A model generated the notes under the pieces. The model was not told the DNA's origin. It did no database searches and saw only the letters and a list, made by a program, of their open reading frames with translations. The translations under genes were made by a program, and so were the position numbers. Below are positions 1 to 12,600 of a stretch of 64,000 nucleotides of DNA, piece after piece. Within the stretch, counting starts at the first letter, position 1. The number at the start of each line of letters is the position of its first letter. This DNA is from Hybos culiciformis. Taxonomy: Eukaryota; Arthropoda; Insecta; Diptera; Hybotidae. The stretch covers positions 29,567,250 through 29,631,249 of the forward strand of contig OZ023274.1 in NCBI GenBank assembly GCA_964007475.1, written 5' to 3'.

Positions 1-585
1 CTCGAGTTATAAATTTAAATGAAACTTAAGTCCTTAGTTAAAACATAAGGCTCCTAAATTCTTCTCTTTTGTCTAGAAAAAAAAAATTATTGCGTTGAAA
101 ATAATTTATGAGCGATTGAAGGATTATTAACGATATATCGTTTTCATTAACCTTCCTTTCAAAAAGTGACGATAATGAATTGTTTTTTTTTACATAAATA
201 TTTTTTCGTTAAATTTTTATATAAATAATATCAGGGTTAATATAAAAGTTTTCAGGGATTTTTGTTTTTAAAGTTAAAATAAAAAAAAATTGTTGGAAAA
301 CTATTCTCCGTTAGAAAATTGAATTATACTTATTAGAGAAATTTTTAAATTAAAATGACCTTAACGTTTGAAAAAAAATGAAATGCACAGAAGAAAATAG
401 TCCTTGATTTCTAGTTAGTATATTTACATATTTACATTCAAATAAAGTTTTTGATTAATAAAAGTCTTTAATATAATTTCAAAGATTATAAAATTGAATA
501 TTTTTGCCAGAATTTTGACAATTTTTTAATCATTTCAATTCCAGAATTTATATTTTAAAATTTTTTTGATCTTCTTATATGATAT
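1..585. other. AT-rich sequence, nothing recognised
   Basis: Homopolymer A/T runs and stop-dense frames on both strands. I see no gene, RNA or clear repeat structure here. Confidence 0.6.
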
Positions 586-800
586 TCGCATTAGGAGAAT
601 ATTTGTGGAATATTCTGTTTTACTGATAATAAGTGGAATTTAAATTGAAATGCGAACAAGAGCATTAGGGCAATATTAGTGGACTATTTTGTTTTACGGA
701 AAATTTCAGGAAAATCAGCTGGATTTTCATATAAGAAAATATTACGGATAATCAATATCCCATTTTCATATTCCACTTTATCAGGGTTGGGATCCAACAT
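586..800 (+). repeat. Dispersed repeat, copy inverted at 9.1-9.5 kb
   Basis: The stretch with ATTCGCATTAGGAGAATATT, a GGATTTTCATATAAGAAAAT core and CATATTCCACTTT reappears as its reverse complement at about 9325-9463. A further piece (AATAAGTGGAATTTAAATTG) is inverted at about 9105-9140. It is diverged and non-coding. Element class unknown; probably an old terminal-inverted-repeat element. The adjacent 67-codon open frame at 679-882 is incidental. Confidence 0.6.
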
Positions 801-1374
801 TTATAAACAAATAGTTCCATTTAGTTCGATTTCTAGTTACTTTAACTCACTTTTTTCAATTATTTTTTTTGTAAATTTGTAGTGCAAATGAAAAAAAAAG
901 AAAATCAAAATTTCAAAAAAAAGTGATAAAATGTCAAAGTTTTCAAAAATAAATAACACTCTTTCTCTATGTTTTTATGCATCAAATTAATTACTCTTCT
1001 CATCAAATTTTGATAATTTGTGAAGAACGGCAACGAGTATTCCGGAAAATATATGAAATTTTCTATGTAAATGCGAACATATTAAGGAACTTATTAATAT
1101 ACAAGAAAAATTGAAAATATTAAAATTTCAATCAAAAAGTTTTTACCACAAAATATTTCATATATTAAACTTATGTGTAAAAAAAAAAATTATGAATGTT
1201 TGAAATTTTTTCCATTTTTTTGAATGAATAAAAACGACTACCAGAAGAAGAAAATATTATTCTTAGAAAAAAATTATGTTTTTTGCCTTCTTAAATTAAT
1301 GGTATAGAAACTTGTTGAATTTTTATGTGAAGAACCAGAAAAAAAAAACACAGTATAATTTTTCTTCCACTTTT

Positions 1375-1574
1375 NNNNNNNNNNNNNNNNNNNNNNNNNN
1401 NNNNNNNNNNNNNNNNNNNNNNNNNNNNNNNNNNNNNNNNNNNNNNNNNNNNNNNNNNNNNNNNNNNNNNNNNNNNNNNNNNNNNNNNNNNNNNNNNNNN
1501 NNNNNNNNNNNNNNNNNNNNNNNNNNNNNNNNNNNNNNNNNNNNNNNNNNNNNNNNNNNNNNNNNNNNNNNNNN
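1375..1574. other. Assembly gap (200 N)
   Basis: Exactly 200 Ns, a typical fixed-size scaffolding gap. The true size is unknown. Open frames crossing it are artefacts. Confidence 0.99.
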
Positions 1575-3655
1575 TACCAAACAATATAATAAACGAAAGG
1601 GAAAAATACGTTTTATATGTATAGGATGCGTTATATATGTATGTAATACACTAGGATATAGGATCTCTAATAATATACAAAAAGCAAAAACAAAAAATAA
1701 AAATTAACTTAATAAATTTGAATATTTTATATTATTAAAGAAATATTTAAGATATTAAATTCATTTATATATATATACATAAGTATATATTTATAAATCA
1801 AAATAGGTAAGATTATTAAAATCCATTTTATGAAGCATCTTTATCAAAAGTTATATATATAGTTTCATTTTTTTTTAAATATATATATAATAATATGTTG
1901 CCTATATAGAGCATCTTGAAGTGGAATTAAATTATTCTTGTAATATATAAAAAAAAATATTCCACGCCCGGAAACTTAATTTCATTTGGAACCAGTGATG
2001 GTAACCGTTCCTTAAAAGTAACGTTAACTGTTTGATATTAAGATACGGAAATAAAAATAGGCATTCCTAATATTTTTTAGACGCGAAAAATACGAAATTC
2101 GGTAATTATTCGTTATTTGTAAATTAAATTGTAAAATAAATTATAAAATTATTATTTACTATGTGTATTTATGAACTTAGTTAATTACAAACTAAATGGC
2201 AGTTCAAGAAAATAAAATTAATTTTCCTGGGTAAGAACTGTGTGAAATATTGAAAAAACTAAAAACAGTTATATTAAAAGAACTGCGTTATATTTGGAAC
2301 GATTAACGAAAAATATCGTTTTGGACAAACTCTATATCTAGAATACACTTAATCTTTCTAAAGTTCAAATATTTTACTGTTGATAAATCCAACTTAGATC
2401 GAAATAACTTTGAATTAATTGTTTAAATTTTGTTATATATTTAAAATAGTTTTCTTTATAACGAATTCAGCTTTTCTAATTCATTCATTCATTTAATAGA
2501 GAAAAATAAAGAATCACATTCTAGAAAATAAAATAATATTTTTATTGTCACATTTGAGAATATCAACATCTACCAATTGAGGAAAAGAATTATAGTTTCC
2601 AGATTTTATGCTTCTAAACGAGAATGATTTTAAATTATTTTTTTCGAGTAAATATTAAAATATTAAAGTCAGGTATAATATAATTTTCTTCGAATTGTCG
2701 TTAAGCTTAATTTTATATTAAATTGTTCGTGAAAAAAAAAACAAGAGAAATTTATCAAAGAAAGACGACCGAATATTCTCTTCCTATATAATTTTAATAA
2801 AAAATTTTATTATTATTATAATTTTTTTTTTATTTTAATTCTTTTTAAAAAAAAAATAATAATAATAATATAATAGACAGAAAGTATATTTAATATAGGT
2901 TTAATTCTTTTCTTTTTTTCCCTTAAAATTTCGTAATTATATAAAATAAAAAAATTATACTGTACCATCTAATCGAAATAATTTTAAATGTTGACCTATT
3001 TTTCTCTACATTTCATATAGTCATTATTTTTATTGTAATGAATATTTAATTCTTCTAGATCGAAATTAACGGTCATAAGTTTAGGCCTCTTCAATATTGT
3101 TTCTTCCAATCTACTTAAGTTCACATAGAGTAGCCCAGTCGATGAGGTAAAACCTCGAAACTAGTCGGCGAAATTTAATGTATTTTATATTAAAAATTAA
3201 AAATAGTATAATTAAAATAAGTAGTAGAATTAAAATATAAAATAAAATTTCATATTAAAAGGAATAAAAATATAAAATAATTTTCTTTTTTGTATCACAT
3301 ATTTATACTTTCGATTTATTGTTGAAAATATTAACAATATTCATACTTTCAATTCCCCAAACATATTCTAGTTACTTAAGTAAGTTTTAATCTGTTGCTT
3401 TTAAGAGGTTACTTTTCCCTTTTCAATCTAACTATAAGACTAAACTTTTAAAATTCCTTTACACATTCAGTATATAATTTATAAATATCTTTATTTCTAT
3501 ATAATAACATAAATATTTCATTAATAAAACAGTATAATTCGAATTGAGTAATAAGGATTAAATATTATTCTTGGAAAATCATTTATTGGTTAGGCTTAAT
3601 TTATATTTGGTTTTTAAACCATAAATGAAAATTCCATCTCTATTAAATAAATAAA
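1575..3655. other. AT-rich non-coding stretch
   Basis: No open frame of coding character and no terminal inverted repeat seen. Contains short AT microsatellites and poly-A tracts only. Confidence 0.5.
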
Positions 3656-3716
3656 ACTTTATTATTATTATTATTATTATTAATATTATTATTATTATTA
3701 TTATTATTATTATCAT
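3656..3716. repeat. (ATT)n microsatellite
   Basis: Uninterrupted TTA/ATT triplets over about 60 bases with a single TAATATT interruption. Confidence 0.9.
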
Positions 3717-3937
3717 ATATAAACCTACAGAAACCTTGCCTTTATATATACTGTATACTTACTTACAGATAGATATTTAGAGGCAATAATTGGTTAAAGG
3801 GATAATGAAATTTTTCTTTTAAGAATTTTCTATTTTTTCGCAATTCGATTTTATAGAATAATTATGCAAATTGGCGTTGGCGATCATTTCATGTCCATTT
3901 TATATAAAAAATTTTCTCTTCTTTATAGAACAACGTA

Positions 3938-4480
3938 ATAGTAGATTATTGTATATGTAAACTAAATTTGTTATTAATTAAGAGTTTCGTATACACAAAA
4001 ATACATTGACACGAGTCAATACTTATATCACGAGACCGAAGGTCGAGTAATATAAATTGACAAGTGTCAATGTATTTTCGTGTAAATACAGAACGAGTTG
4101 TATAACAAATTTTGTTTACATATCCAATATACTGTTTTAATGCGTAGGGGAGAGGTAGTTGCAAAGAGAGAATATTTTTTGTCTTCTCATTTTTTCTCTT
4201 ATTTTTTTATTGTATTTGCCTGTATTGAAATATTGTGAGATATATTATTTTTGTTTAGGTATTACGTAATATTCAATACGAAACATCTAAATGATTTAAT
4301 TATTTACGCTGATGCATCTAAATTTTTTCATTATATACGCTGATGCATCTAAATTTTTTCATTATTTACGCAGATGCATTTAAATGATTGCATGTGTATT
4401 GTCGCATATAATACTCCATTTAGTGATATAAATTCTATAGCACTAAATACAACATAATGATCCCCAACGCATTAAAAGAA
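3938..4480 (+). repeat. Hairpin repeat family H, copy 1 (about 540 bp)
   Basis: It begins TAGTAGATTATTGTATATG and ends CCCCAACGCATTAAAA. The left half is a long imperfect palindrome: ACACAAAAATACATTGACAC pairs with GTGTCAATGTATTTTCGTGT around the centre GAGACCGAAGGTC. The right half holds three about 30-bp direct repeats with ATGCATCTAAATTTTTTCAT. The reverse complement of the whole unit occurs at 40366-40902. Shorter relatives lie at about 31.36, 44.9, 53.2 and 56.4 kb. There is no coding capacity. It looks like a non-autonomous hairpin-forming element; superfamily not determined. Confidence 0.8.
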
Positions 4481-5020
4481 TTTTATCATTCTACAGTTAT
4501 TATTGAAAACAAATATCTTAGAAAAACGGGGTGAAAATCAAAAAAGTACCCCCCTAGTCAGAAAATTAGTTCCGATTGTAATAAAAATCAAGATGAGTTT
4601 TGATTGTCGATAAATATTTTAAATTCAAAATAAATTTTTTTAATATTTGCAATATTGATTTAATTTAAAAAAATATTTTATTGTACTAATTTATTATATT
4701 GTTGACGACTATTTTTACGTTTTTTTTTTAATTTTCTGTTTTTACTTTGGCTATATGATTTAATTTTATTTTTAAATCTAATTATTTATTGAAAATCACG
4801 GTGGTCCCAAGAATTATGTGGTTGTTTTAAAAATTTTGAACAATACAAATCGATGAAAGATATTTTACAATCTTTTTTCCAAACTCCTTTTTTCGGTTCT
4901 CTCGAATTTTTATACAACATGAACGCCTTACCGTTTTATTACCTTTAATTGTTAATGCTATTTTCCAAATAAATATTTAAAAAAAAAAAAATTTAACTTG
5001 TTTTATTTTAAAGAATTCGT
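4481..5020. other. Possible internal part of a decayed hAT element
   Basis: Mostly structureless AT-rich DNA. GTGGTCCCAAGAATTATGTGG near 4800, together with the hAT-like end at 5132, hints that it belongs to a decayed hAT copy. No open frame survives. Confidence 0.3.
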
Positions 5021-5029
5021 AAATATATG

Positions 5030-5132
5030 TTTTATTTAATATTTAACAATTTGTGTATATTTTTTTACTTTGGGGGTCCGTAAAGATTTATTTTTATTTA
5101 AAATGGGGCATAGTAATATAAAGTTTGGAAAC
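5030..5132 (-). mobile_element. hAT terminal remnant
   Basis: Read on the minus strand it starts CAGCGGTTTCCAAACTTT at 5132 and continues with a GGACCCCCAAAG motif. This is the usual terminal sequence of many animal hAT elements (CAGNGGTTCCCAAACT). The opposite terminus was not found, so this is a truncated copy. Confidence 0.55.
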
Positions 5133-5776
5133 CGCTGCGTTAATGTATGGCAACATTTACTTTACTACATAAAATTATTTTAAGTTCTGACAAAAATAAG
5201 AAATTTTGTGTGGTGAAAAAAATTATTTTTTGTCTAATGTCAAAATGTCAAATGTCAGAGCTAAATCGGTCCATGATATCAAGTCAAATATACACGGACC
5301 TTACTTTGTATTTATATAAAACTAAAAAAAATAACTTATTTTGTCATAGAAAAATTGTCATTTAAATTTTAATTAATTTTGGAACATTTCGATAGTAATA
5401 AAAAAGTTTGAATAAGTCAGATAAAAATTTGAGGAAAATTTTACAAAGTTTAAATAAACTTATACCTACTATTTAAAAACCTACTATTTAAAAAAAAACT
5501 CTGCCACAGCAATCTTTTTCTTCATTTGGTGGCGGGTTAAAAACTTTAAATCCAAAGAAAAGTAAAAACCTATATATTATATTTAGATTTTTCCAAAAAA
5601 TTTCTTACAACAAATTATTAATCATGTGATTATTTTGTCAAGTTTAAGGATTTTATTTTTGAAAATTAAAAAATTTTCCTCTTTCGTTGACATCAAAAAA
5701 ATCCGTTTCTTTTTTGTTTCTTATTTAACGTATAAATTGAACAATGAATTTTCATTTTTAAATTTGCTTCAACAAC

Positions 5777-5807
<31 letters not shown>

Positions 5808-7185
5808 AAAAACATTTCAAACTTTTTTATGAAATGCGGAAATAGTATTTTTAATCTCAATTTTAAAGTATATTATTATTATTATTATCATTATTATTAT
5901 TATTTGATGAAAAGTTAATTTAAATTTTGATTTAGGAAAAATCGGAAAAATAAAAAGGGCGTCAATGTGGACTTTAATAAAGTATTTTAATTAAGCAATA
6001 TAACTTTAAAGATAATATTTTCTTTTTGAATTATAGAGTAATAATTTTCATAATGAAATCGTAAAAGAAAAATGATGATGAAAACAAGAAAAATTTCATA
6101 TAATAATTATTATAACATAGAAGAAAGAGCCTAGAGAAATTTAAGGTTTTTCTGTTAAGTAATATCTCCTTCTTATAAATAAAAATAAAAATTCTCTGTT
6201 TCTCTGTTTCTCTGTTTCTTTGTTTCTCTGTTTCTCTGACGGGGGCTACTTTAGAAGCTGGTTTTGCAATTTAGGTATATTCCGACAAAATATTATTACT
6301 TTAGAAAATTTGTAATTATAATAGGTAAGTAGGTATAACAAAATTACTCTTTATTTAAAATTTGAAAAAGGCTTGTTAAATTCATAAAATCTTAACTTTT
6401 TTTTAACAAAAACGAATCTAGACAAGTAATTTGACTATTTGAGCACCTTTTTTAGGGATTGGACTTTCTAATCTGTGCTAAGTTTCCTAAAAATAAAAAA
6501 AAAAAATTAAGTTTCCTAAAAATTAAAATTTTTTTCGCCATATAATAAGCGCTTGAAATTTTTTTGCGTCTACTGAATAACATTAAATCCTTAAGTAGCT
6601 GTAGTTACTATTAACCTTTTCATTCAAAGAAATTATCGCACAAGCTATGATTGTAATAAGCCTTTTTTTAAATATCTGTCGCAAGTCCTTCCAGTCTTAA
6701 CATTTTTTATTCTATTGTTACTAGTAGTTTATTGAAGATAATTTTAAATTACCTGGTGCATAGCTATTGAATTAAGAATTTTTTATTAACTTATCCTGTA
6801 TTCTTGAGTCAGTTAGATTTCTCTTTTTTCCTACGTTATAAACGTTATCAAAATACAAATGAAGACAATATTTTATTCGAATTGAGAAGAAAAAAAATAA
6901 TATCTTTGTACAATTAATTGAAATGAATTTTCCATGTATTTACGGAATTGATAAATTGTTGCAAATAAATTGGTGACGAAGTAGTTTACATATTAGAATG
7001 CAAACAACAAAATGGAGAAAATTATACAAAAAAAAAATATTTTTTTGTTTTTTTCATACACCAATCGTCACATTTTTATATTGGCAGCTGTATGGCAATT
7101 GCCTACCCTAACGTAGTCATATATATTATATCCTTGCTTTACTATTTTGTTGATAGCAGGTAAAATTAAAAAAATCATTTTGTAT
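5133..7185. other. Non-coding, with simple repeats
   Basis: Includes a 29-base poly-A run at 5777-5805, an ATT/ATC microsatellite near 5870-5900, and six copies of an 8-base CTCTGTTT-type unit at about 6190-6240. No gene seen. Confidence 0.5.
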
Positions 7186-7189
7186 TGGA

Positions 7190-7905
7190 TCTATACGTTT
7201 TCAACTTCAAATTGGAAATAATCATTTTCAAATTAGAAATAATCATTTTCAAAATGGAAATAATCATTTTCAAAATGGAAATAATCATTTTCAAAATGGA
7301 ATTAATCATTTTCAAAATGGAAATAATCATTTTCAAAATGGAAATAATCATTTTCAAAATGGAAATAATCATTTTCAAATTGGAAAATAATTTTAAAATA
7401 GTAAGGTACCAAACCAGATACGATCAAACCGTGTTTGAAATTTTTTATTAGTTGCATCTTTGCCAAAAAGTGCAATATACAAAAAAAATATTTATATTTA
7501 AAAAAATGTCGTATATTAAGAAATGGGAACCTGATAATGTTAAAAAGCAAATTTGTGTTTTATAAAACAACTTTCCATCCATTAACCCACATATACATAA
7601 CATTATCAGGTTCCCATTTCTCAATGTACGCAATTTTTTAAAACAAAAATATTTTTTTTTATATTGCACTTTTTGGCAAAGATGCAACTAATAGAAAACG
7701 TCAAACACTTTTTGAGCGTATCTGGATTGGTACCTTACTATTTTAAAATTATTTTCCAATTTGAAAATGATTATTTCCATTTTCAAAATGATTAATTCAA
7801 TTTTGAAAATGATTATTTCCATTTTGAAAATGATTAATTCCATTTTGAAAATGATTATTTCCATTTTGAAAATGATTATTTCCAATTTGAAGTTGAAAAG
7901 ATATA
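7190..7905. mobile_element. Foldback element with 21-bp tandem-repeat arms
   Basis: The left arm (about 7190-7545) and right arm (about 7590-7905) are inverted copies. Both start TTTCAACTTCAAATTGGAAA when read inward. Each arm's outer part is a run of a 21-bp unit containing ATCATTTTCAAAATGG, about eight units on the left and seven on the right. The inner part carries AGTTGCATCTTTGCCAAAAA and CCTGATAATGTTA. The central loop is only about 45 bp. The overlapping open frames of 60-88 codons are by-products of the repeats. Class: foldback-type DNA element. No transposase. Confidence 0.85.
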
Positions 7906-8040
7906 GTTTAATAAGTAAATTTAAATTTTTTGATCATTTCTGAAAATTTAATAATCAAATTATATATTATAAAAAATATGTTGTCAAATTTTAAATTAAT
8001 TTTTACAGAAAAAATAATATATGAAAAACACCAAAGATTT

Positions 8041-8073
8041 CTGATGAGGATGTAAACCAAACATCGAAACGTC
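8041..8073 (+). ncRNA. Hammerhead-like ribozyme core at a retroelement 3' end
   Basis: CTGATGAG is followed by a stem (GATGT, loop AAACCAA, ACATC) and then GAAAC and GTC, the conserved order of the hammerhead core. One extra G separates CTGATGA from the stem, so pairing is imperfect. AATAAAGAATAAA follows about 25 bases later. Hammerhead motifs with a CGAAACGTC tail are known from Penelope-like elements, so this is probably the 3' end of such an element. No Penelope coding sequence is present. Activity is uncertain. Confidence 0.5.
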
Positions 8074-8129
8074 AAATTCATTATACAAACTAATGTTGAA
8101 TAAAGAATAAATTTCTTTTTTAAAAAAAT

Positions 8130-9100
8130 ACTTGTCTGATTTAATTGGTCAAAAATTTACACAATATTATATATATACGAGTATATAGGATTAGTATAAT
8201 GATTTTATAAACTTATTCCAATAATATAAGCAACAGCTTCTAAGCTTAAAATTTGATTAAAAATATAGACATAATATTAGTTTTTCTTATCTTTTTTCTG
8301 TGAAAAGTTTTGCTGCTGCAATTATATTAAAAATAATATTTCGAAGGGTCATTGTTATTTCGTTTTGAAATGAAATGCTTGATCTGCTCTAGAATTTGCA
8401 TTGTCCTGAATTATTATATTTAGATTGATTGTAATAATATAAACTGTATCTACATATCAGACACGAAGCGTGAGTTTTTCAATATCGGAAGCTATCTAAT
8501 AGAATATAATGAATATAATGTTTTTTTTACTTACAAATATAAATAAGGCATAATATTGAAATGCTCTGAAATACATAACATCATTTTAATTATTTTGAAG
8601 TTAACATAAGTACATTTAATATTAATTAAAAAATTGATCCAAATGTTTTTACTTTAGAAAAAAAAAAATTAATTTGAATTATTTGAATCTTTAAAAAGTA
8701 TATCGCCTTATTGTATCTTCAAATCACAACAACAAATCAAATTAATATACTTTTCAGCGCAAATAATGAATTTCCTTCATTCATTATTCTTATAATTATT
8801 CATAATTTCCTTTCCTACATTCTAATGTTTTTAGACGGTAAATTTAGTGTCTCTGCTATTAAAGCGAATTTAATTCTTATCCCTTTCATACTATTAAGAA
8901 TGCATAATTCATTATTCGCTTCATTGAAATTTACTTTAACGCCTGCTATAAAATTTAGCCGTTAATAACAATTCCATACAAAAAATAATGATTTCAAAAT
9001 TTTACCATTAGGAGAGAACTTCAATATTGAAAAGTGACATCTGATAAATAATCAATACTAAAATTATCTTTGAATGGAAAATTTTTTGTAATCATAATAC
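8130..9100. other. AT-rich non-coding stretch
   Basis: No convincing gene. The 84-codon open frame at 8711-8965 is composed mainly of I, L, F, N and S, as expected by chance. Confidence 0.45.
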
Positions 9101-9104
9101 CTTG

Positions 9105-9675
9105 TTCGCATTATAATTTGAATTCCACTTATATTCCGGAAAACAAATTGCAGTTCGCATTACAAAATTTGATGAGAACTAGAATTTGTTGATGTAAAAA
9201 AAAAACTGCTTTTTATCAATTTTATATTTTTTTTTTTCATTTTGACTCGAATTTGACAAAAAAATTGTTGCCAACTATAACAAAATTTCAAAAAATGAGT
9301 GAAAATAACTATAAATGTAGAATTCTAACCCTAAAAAACTAGAATATGAAAGTGGAATATACATTTTCCGGAATATTTTTTTATATGAAAAATCCAGTTC
9401 ATATTCCTGAAATATTCCGGATAACAGCATATTCCACTAATATTCTCCTAATGCGAATACCATATAGTAATGAATTAAATGTTTGCATTCTTGATATTAG
9501 AAAGCGTATAGAAAGAAATATGTATTGTAAATAAAAGGTAATATAGGGGTAATTCCTATTGAATGCACGTTCTGAATGCATTATTTAAATTTTAATCTAT
9601 GCTTTTTTTGTTAAATACTAAAATCATTTCTACGGAAGCACTCAATACAATATGAAGGATTCGTCCCTGCTACAT
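9105..9675 (-). repeat. Dispersed repeat, partners at 0.6-0.8 kb and 27.64-27.85 kb
   Basis: The left part (9105-9463) is the reverse complement of sequence at 586-800. The right part (about 9465-9675: TTGCATTCTTGATATTAGAA, GGTAATATAGGGGTAATTCC, AAGGATTCGTCCCTG) is the reverse complement of 27640-27850. It is probably one element with long inverted ends, of which three pieces lie in this window. Non-coding. Confidence 0.65.
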
Positions 9676-12600
9676 ATATATTTCTTTCAAAGTTGCTGAT
9701 TCAAAAAGTTTTGTTCATGTTGTCGGTCGGATTTTCAAATTCAGGTTAAATTGAACAATTTCAACGAAACGTTTATTTTTCTTAAATGCCAGAAATGGTG
9801 GCTTTATAGTAACTAATATTCAATTTAAATTTTATATAACCGTAAGCAGCTAAAATTTATACCAAAACTTTTATTTTTTGGGTTTGGAAATTTCATCAAA
9901 TCTTCTCTTGCCTGAATTTTTACATTAATTTATAAAAATTTTCTCTAATCAAAAAAAAAGAATTAATATTAACGTTATACCTTTCATTTTAACCGACAAG
10001 CTAGCAAATTGTCTAAGAGGCACTCTCAAACTTATCTTATATTTAATGCTTCACGTGGAAAGTGGAAACATATATTTTATTTTCCATACACCAACGGGTA
10101 CATTTTAGTATTCCATTTTCCATCGTGACGTAGTCATATTCAATAATATTATGCTTATAATTATATAAGTTACGCTAAGTAAACATAATTCTGTCAATTT
10201 CAGTACTCACTTAAGATTTTCTCTAGCTAAGTGATTTGTACAAAATTCCCATATTATCTATGTAGTTCTTTGTACATATCCCTTAGCCTAACACAATATT
10301 TATTTCGATATTTTCCAATTCTGCAAAAAATAAAATTCGTATTAGTTGAATAAAAAAAAATAAAAGCTTTAAAAAAAATTTAGCTGAGTCAATTTTCTAT
10401 GCCAAAAAATTCCTGTACTTTATGCTATACATTTTACATTCTTTCAAACAAAAAATAAATTTAAAAAAAAACTATATAGAACAAACATTAAAAAAAAATT
10501 TCCACCTTCCAAAAACATGGAATATTGAAATATTTTAAAAGTTTTTTTATTTGCCCTCATCCGGCTACACATCAAGTATTTCCATCTTCTTCCTAACTTT
10601 TTTTTTTGCATACTTCCTTCAGCGGAAAACCTTAGTATGCAACACAAAAAACAAAAAAATATATATTCAAAGCGTGGAAAACATTTTTTGGCCATTCACC
10701 AAAAATATTTTTGGCACTTTTAAAATTTTTGGGAAGAAAATTTGTTTTTCAAAATACTTTTTACGAACATTTTTTTTACTTATAGGTTATGTCCATGAAA
10801 ATTAAAATTAAAAAAACAAAACAAAAATAAAATAAACATAATATTGTATATTATTGTATTTATATTATATATAGTGTGTATATATGTAGAGTGTATTTAG
10901 TTACATAAATTTTTCTAGATATTCACATTTGCTGTTTTATTTTTGCTTTGATGAATTTAGACTTGTACATTAAATGAAAATCAAGCTAGAAAGGTATATA
11001 TAAAGTTTAACTTTTCACAACTCAATTAAATGTCAAATTGATCCACAATATTATTGTGAGAAATATTGATTCGTCTTTTAAATAAATATTATTGCAAAAA
11101 ATAAATATTATTGCAAAAATTATATATTTTTAAAAAAATCCTTGGAAATTTGTTAATTATTATAATTCTAAATGTATTTCGAATAAATATTATTTCTTTT
11201 TAATATTTCTGCCAGCCAGAGAAATGAGAGTATTATAAAACTACCCTATAAATGATTATATGGTCTTTCGAGCTGGAAGAATATAGAATTTAAAAATTTT
11301 TATTATAATTATAGTTCAGCATAATCTCTTATTATAATAATTAGAATAATTTATATTTTTATAATAATGAAATATACCTAACAATAATTAAGTGTTTCGA
11401 TTATGATTTATGAAATGAATATAATGAAAAATTCTTCTAAAATTTAAACATTTCTATTATTTTAGATAACAGGGCTTTGAATAACAAAAATTATTGACAT
11501 TACATATTTTTAAAATAAAAAACATATACACACATATTCCACTTTCGAATGTTCAACATAAGCGAACTTAGTAATTGTGAGTACCATGTATTGAAAAGTT
11601 TTTAAATTGCAACATCAAAATTGGTAAATTAGAAACAATTTTTCTAATTTTTTTATACCTATACTTAAAATAAATATGCATGTACTTCAAAAACTAAATA
11701 CTTAACTTATTAATTTTTGTAGAATATTTTAAAACAATTTATAGCGAAGGTACATCAAAGTCTGAAAACAAAATTGAAAATAATATATATGCATATATTT
11801 AGTATGAAGTTTTTTTTATGAAATATAAATGTAAACCGTTCAGGGCAACAACAAATTGTTGAATCAATAAAGCAAAAAAAATCCTTTATTTCTACTATTA
11901 ATATCCATAAAACATTATAAATTCTACTGAATTTTACAATAAAAAAAGTCATACCGATGGAAAAAAATAAATTTTTGCAACAAATATGAGCAACAGAGGT
12001 CGACTTAAAGAGCTAAGTTAAATATGGATATATATAAATTTCCAAAAAAAAAAAAACTTGCTTGTCATTATAATTTAGTTATAAACGCATTATTATAAAT
12101 TATGAATTTTCTATATAGTGTAAAATATATGATATCACTTATTGTTGAAATAAACCTATATGCTTATTATACAATTAATAAGAAAATAAATTACAAAATG
12201 TCATCCATCACATGTGTATCAGAATCAGTACCACATAATTACAAAACTTTCAAGTAATGAGAAATATTTTTTAACATTTTTTCTTTAGGCTCGGAATAAT
12301 TTTATTCTATTCATAACCAAAAAAATAAAAGCCTTTAATTGCGTTATTTTATGTTGAATATCATATTACCATTTCGAACCAGCAAAAAAATTGTGCAATT
12401 TTGACTAAAATACGTAATTGTTTAATTTCAACACTAAGATAAGAAAATATCTTTAAACTTAATCCGTAAAAATATACAAATAGGCAGAACAACTATGTGC
12501 ATATAAGATAAACAGAATTATTTTATCAAAGTTCAAAAAAATATATAAATAATTCTGGATAAATGCCATATATTTCCTTTTAGTACATGAATTTTCATAA

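Noticed and set aside
1291..1707. Open frames spanning N runs (also 27737-28184)
   Set aside because: They consist mostly of unknown residues across 200-N gaps.
7175..7943. Open frames of 60-88 codons in the 7-kb repeats
   Set aside because: They exist only because the 21-bp unit is a multiple of three and lacks stops; they occur on both strands and both arms.
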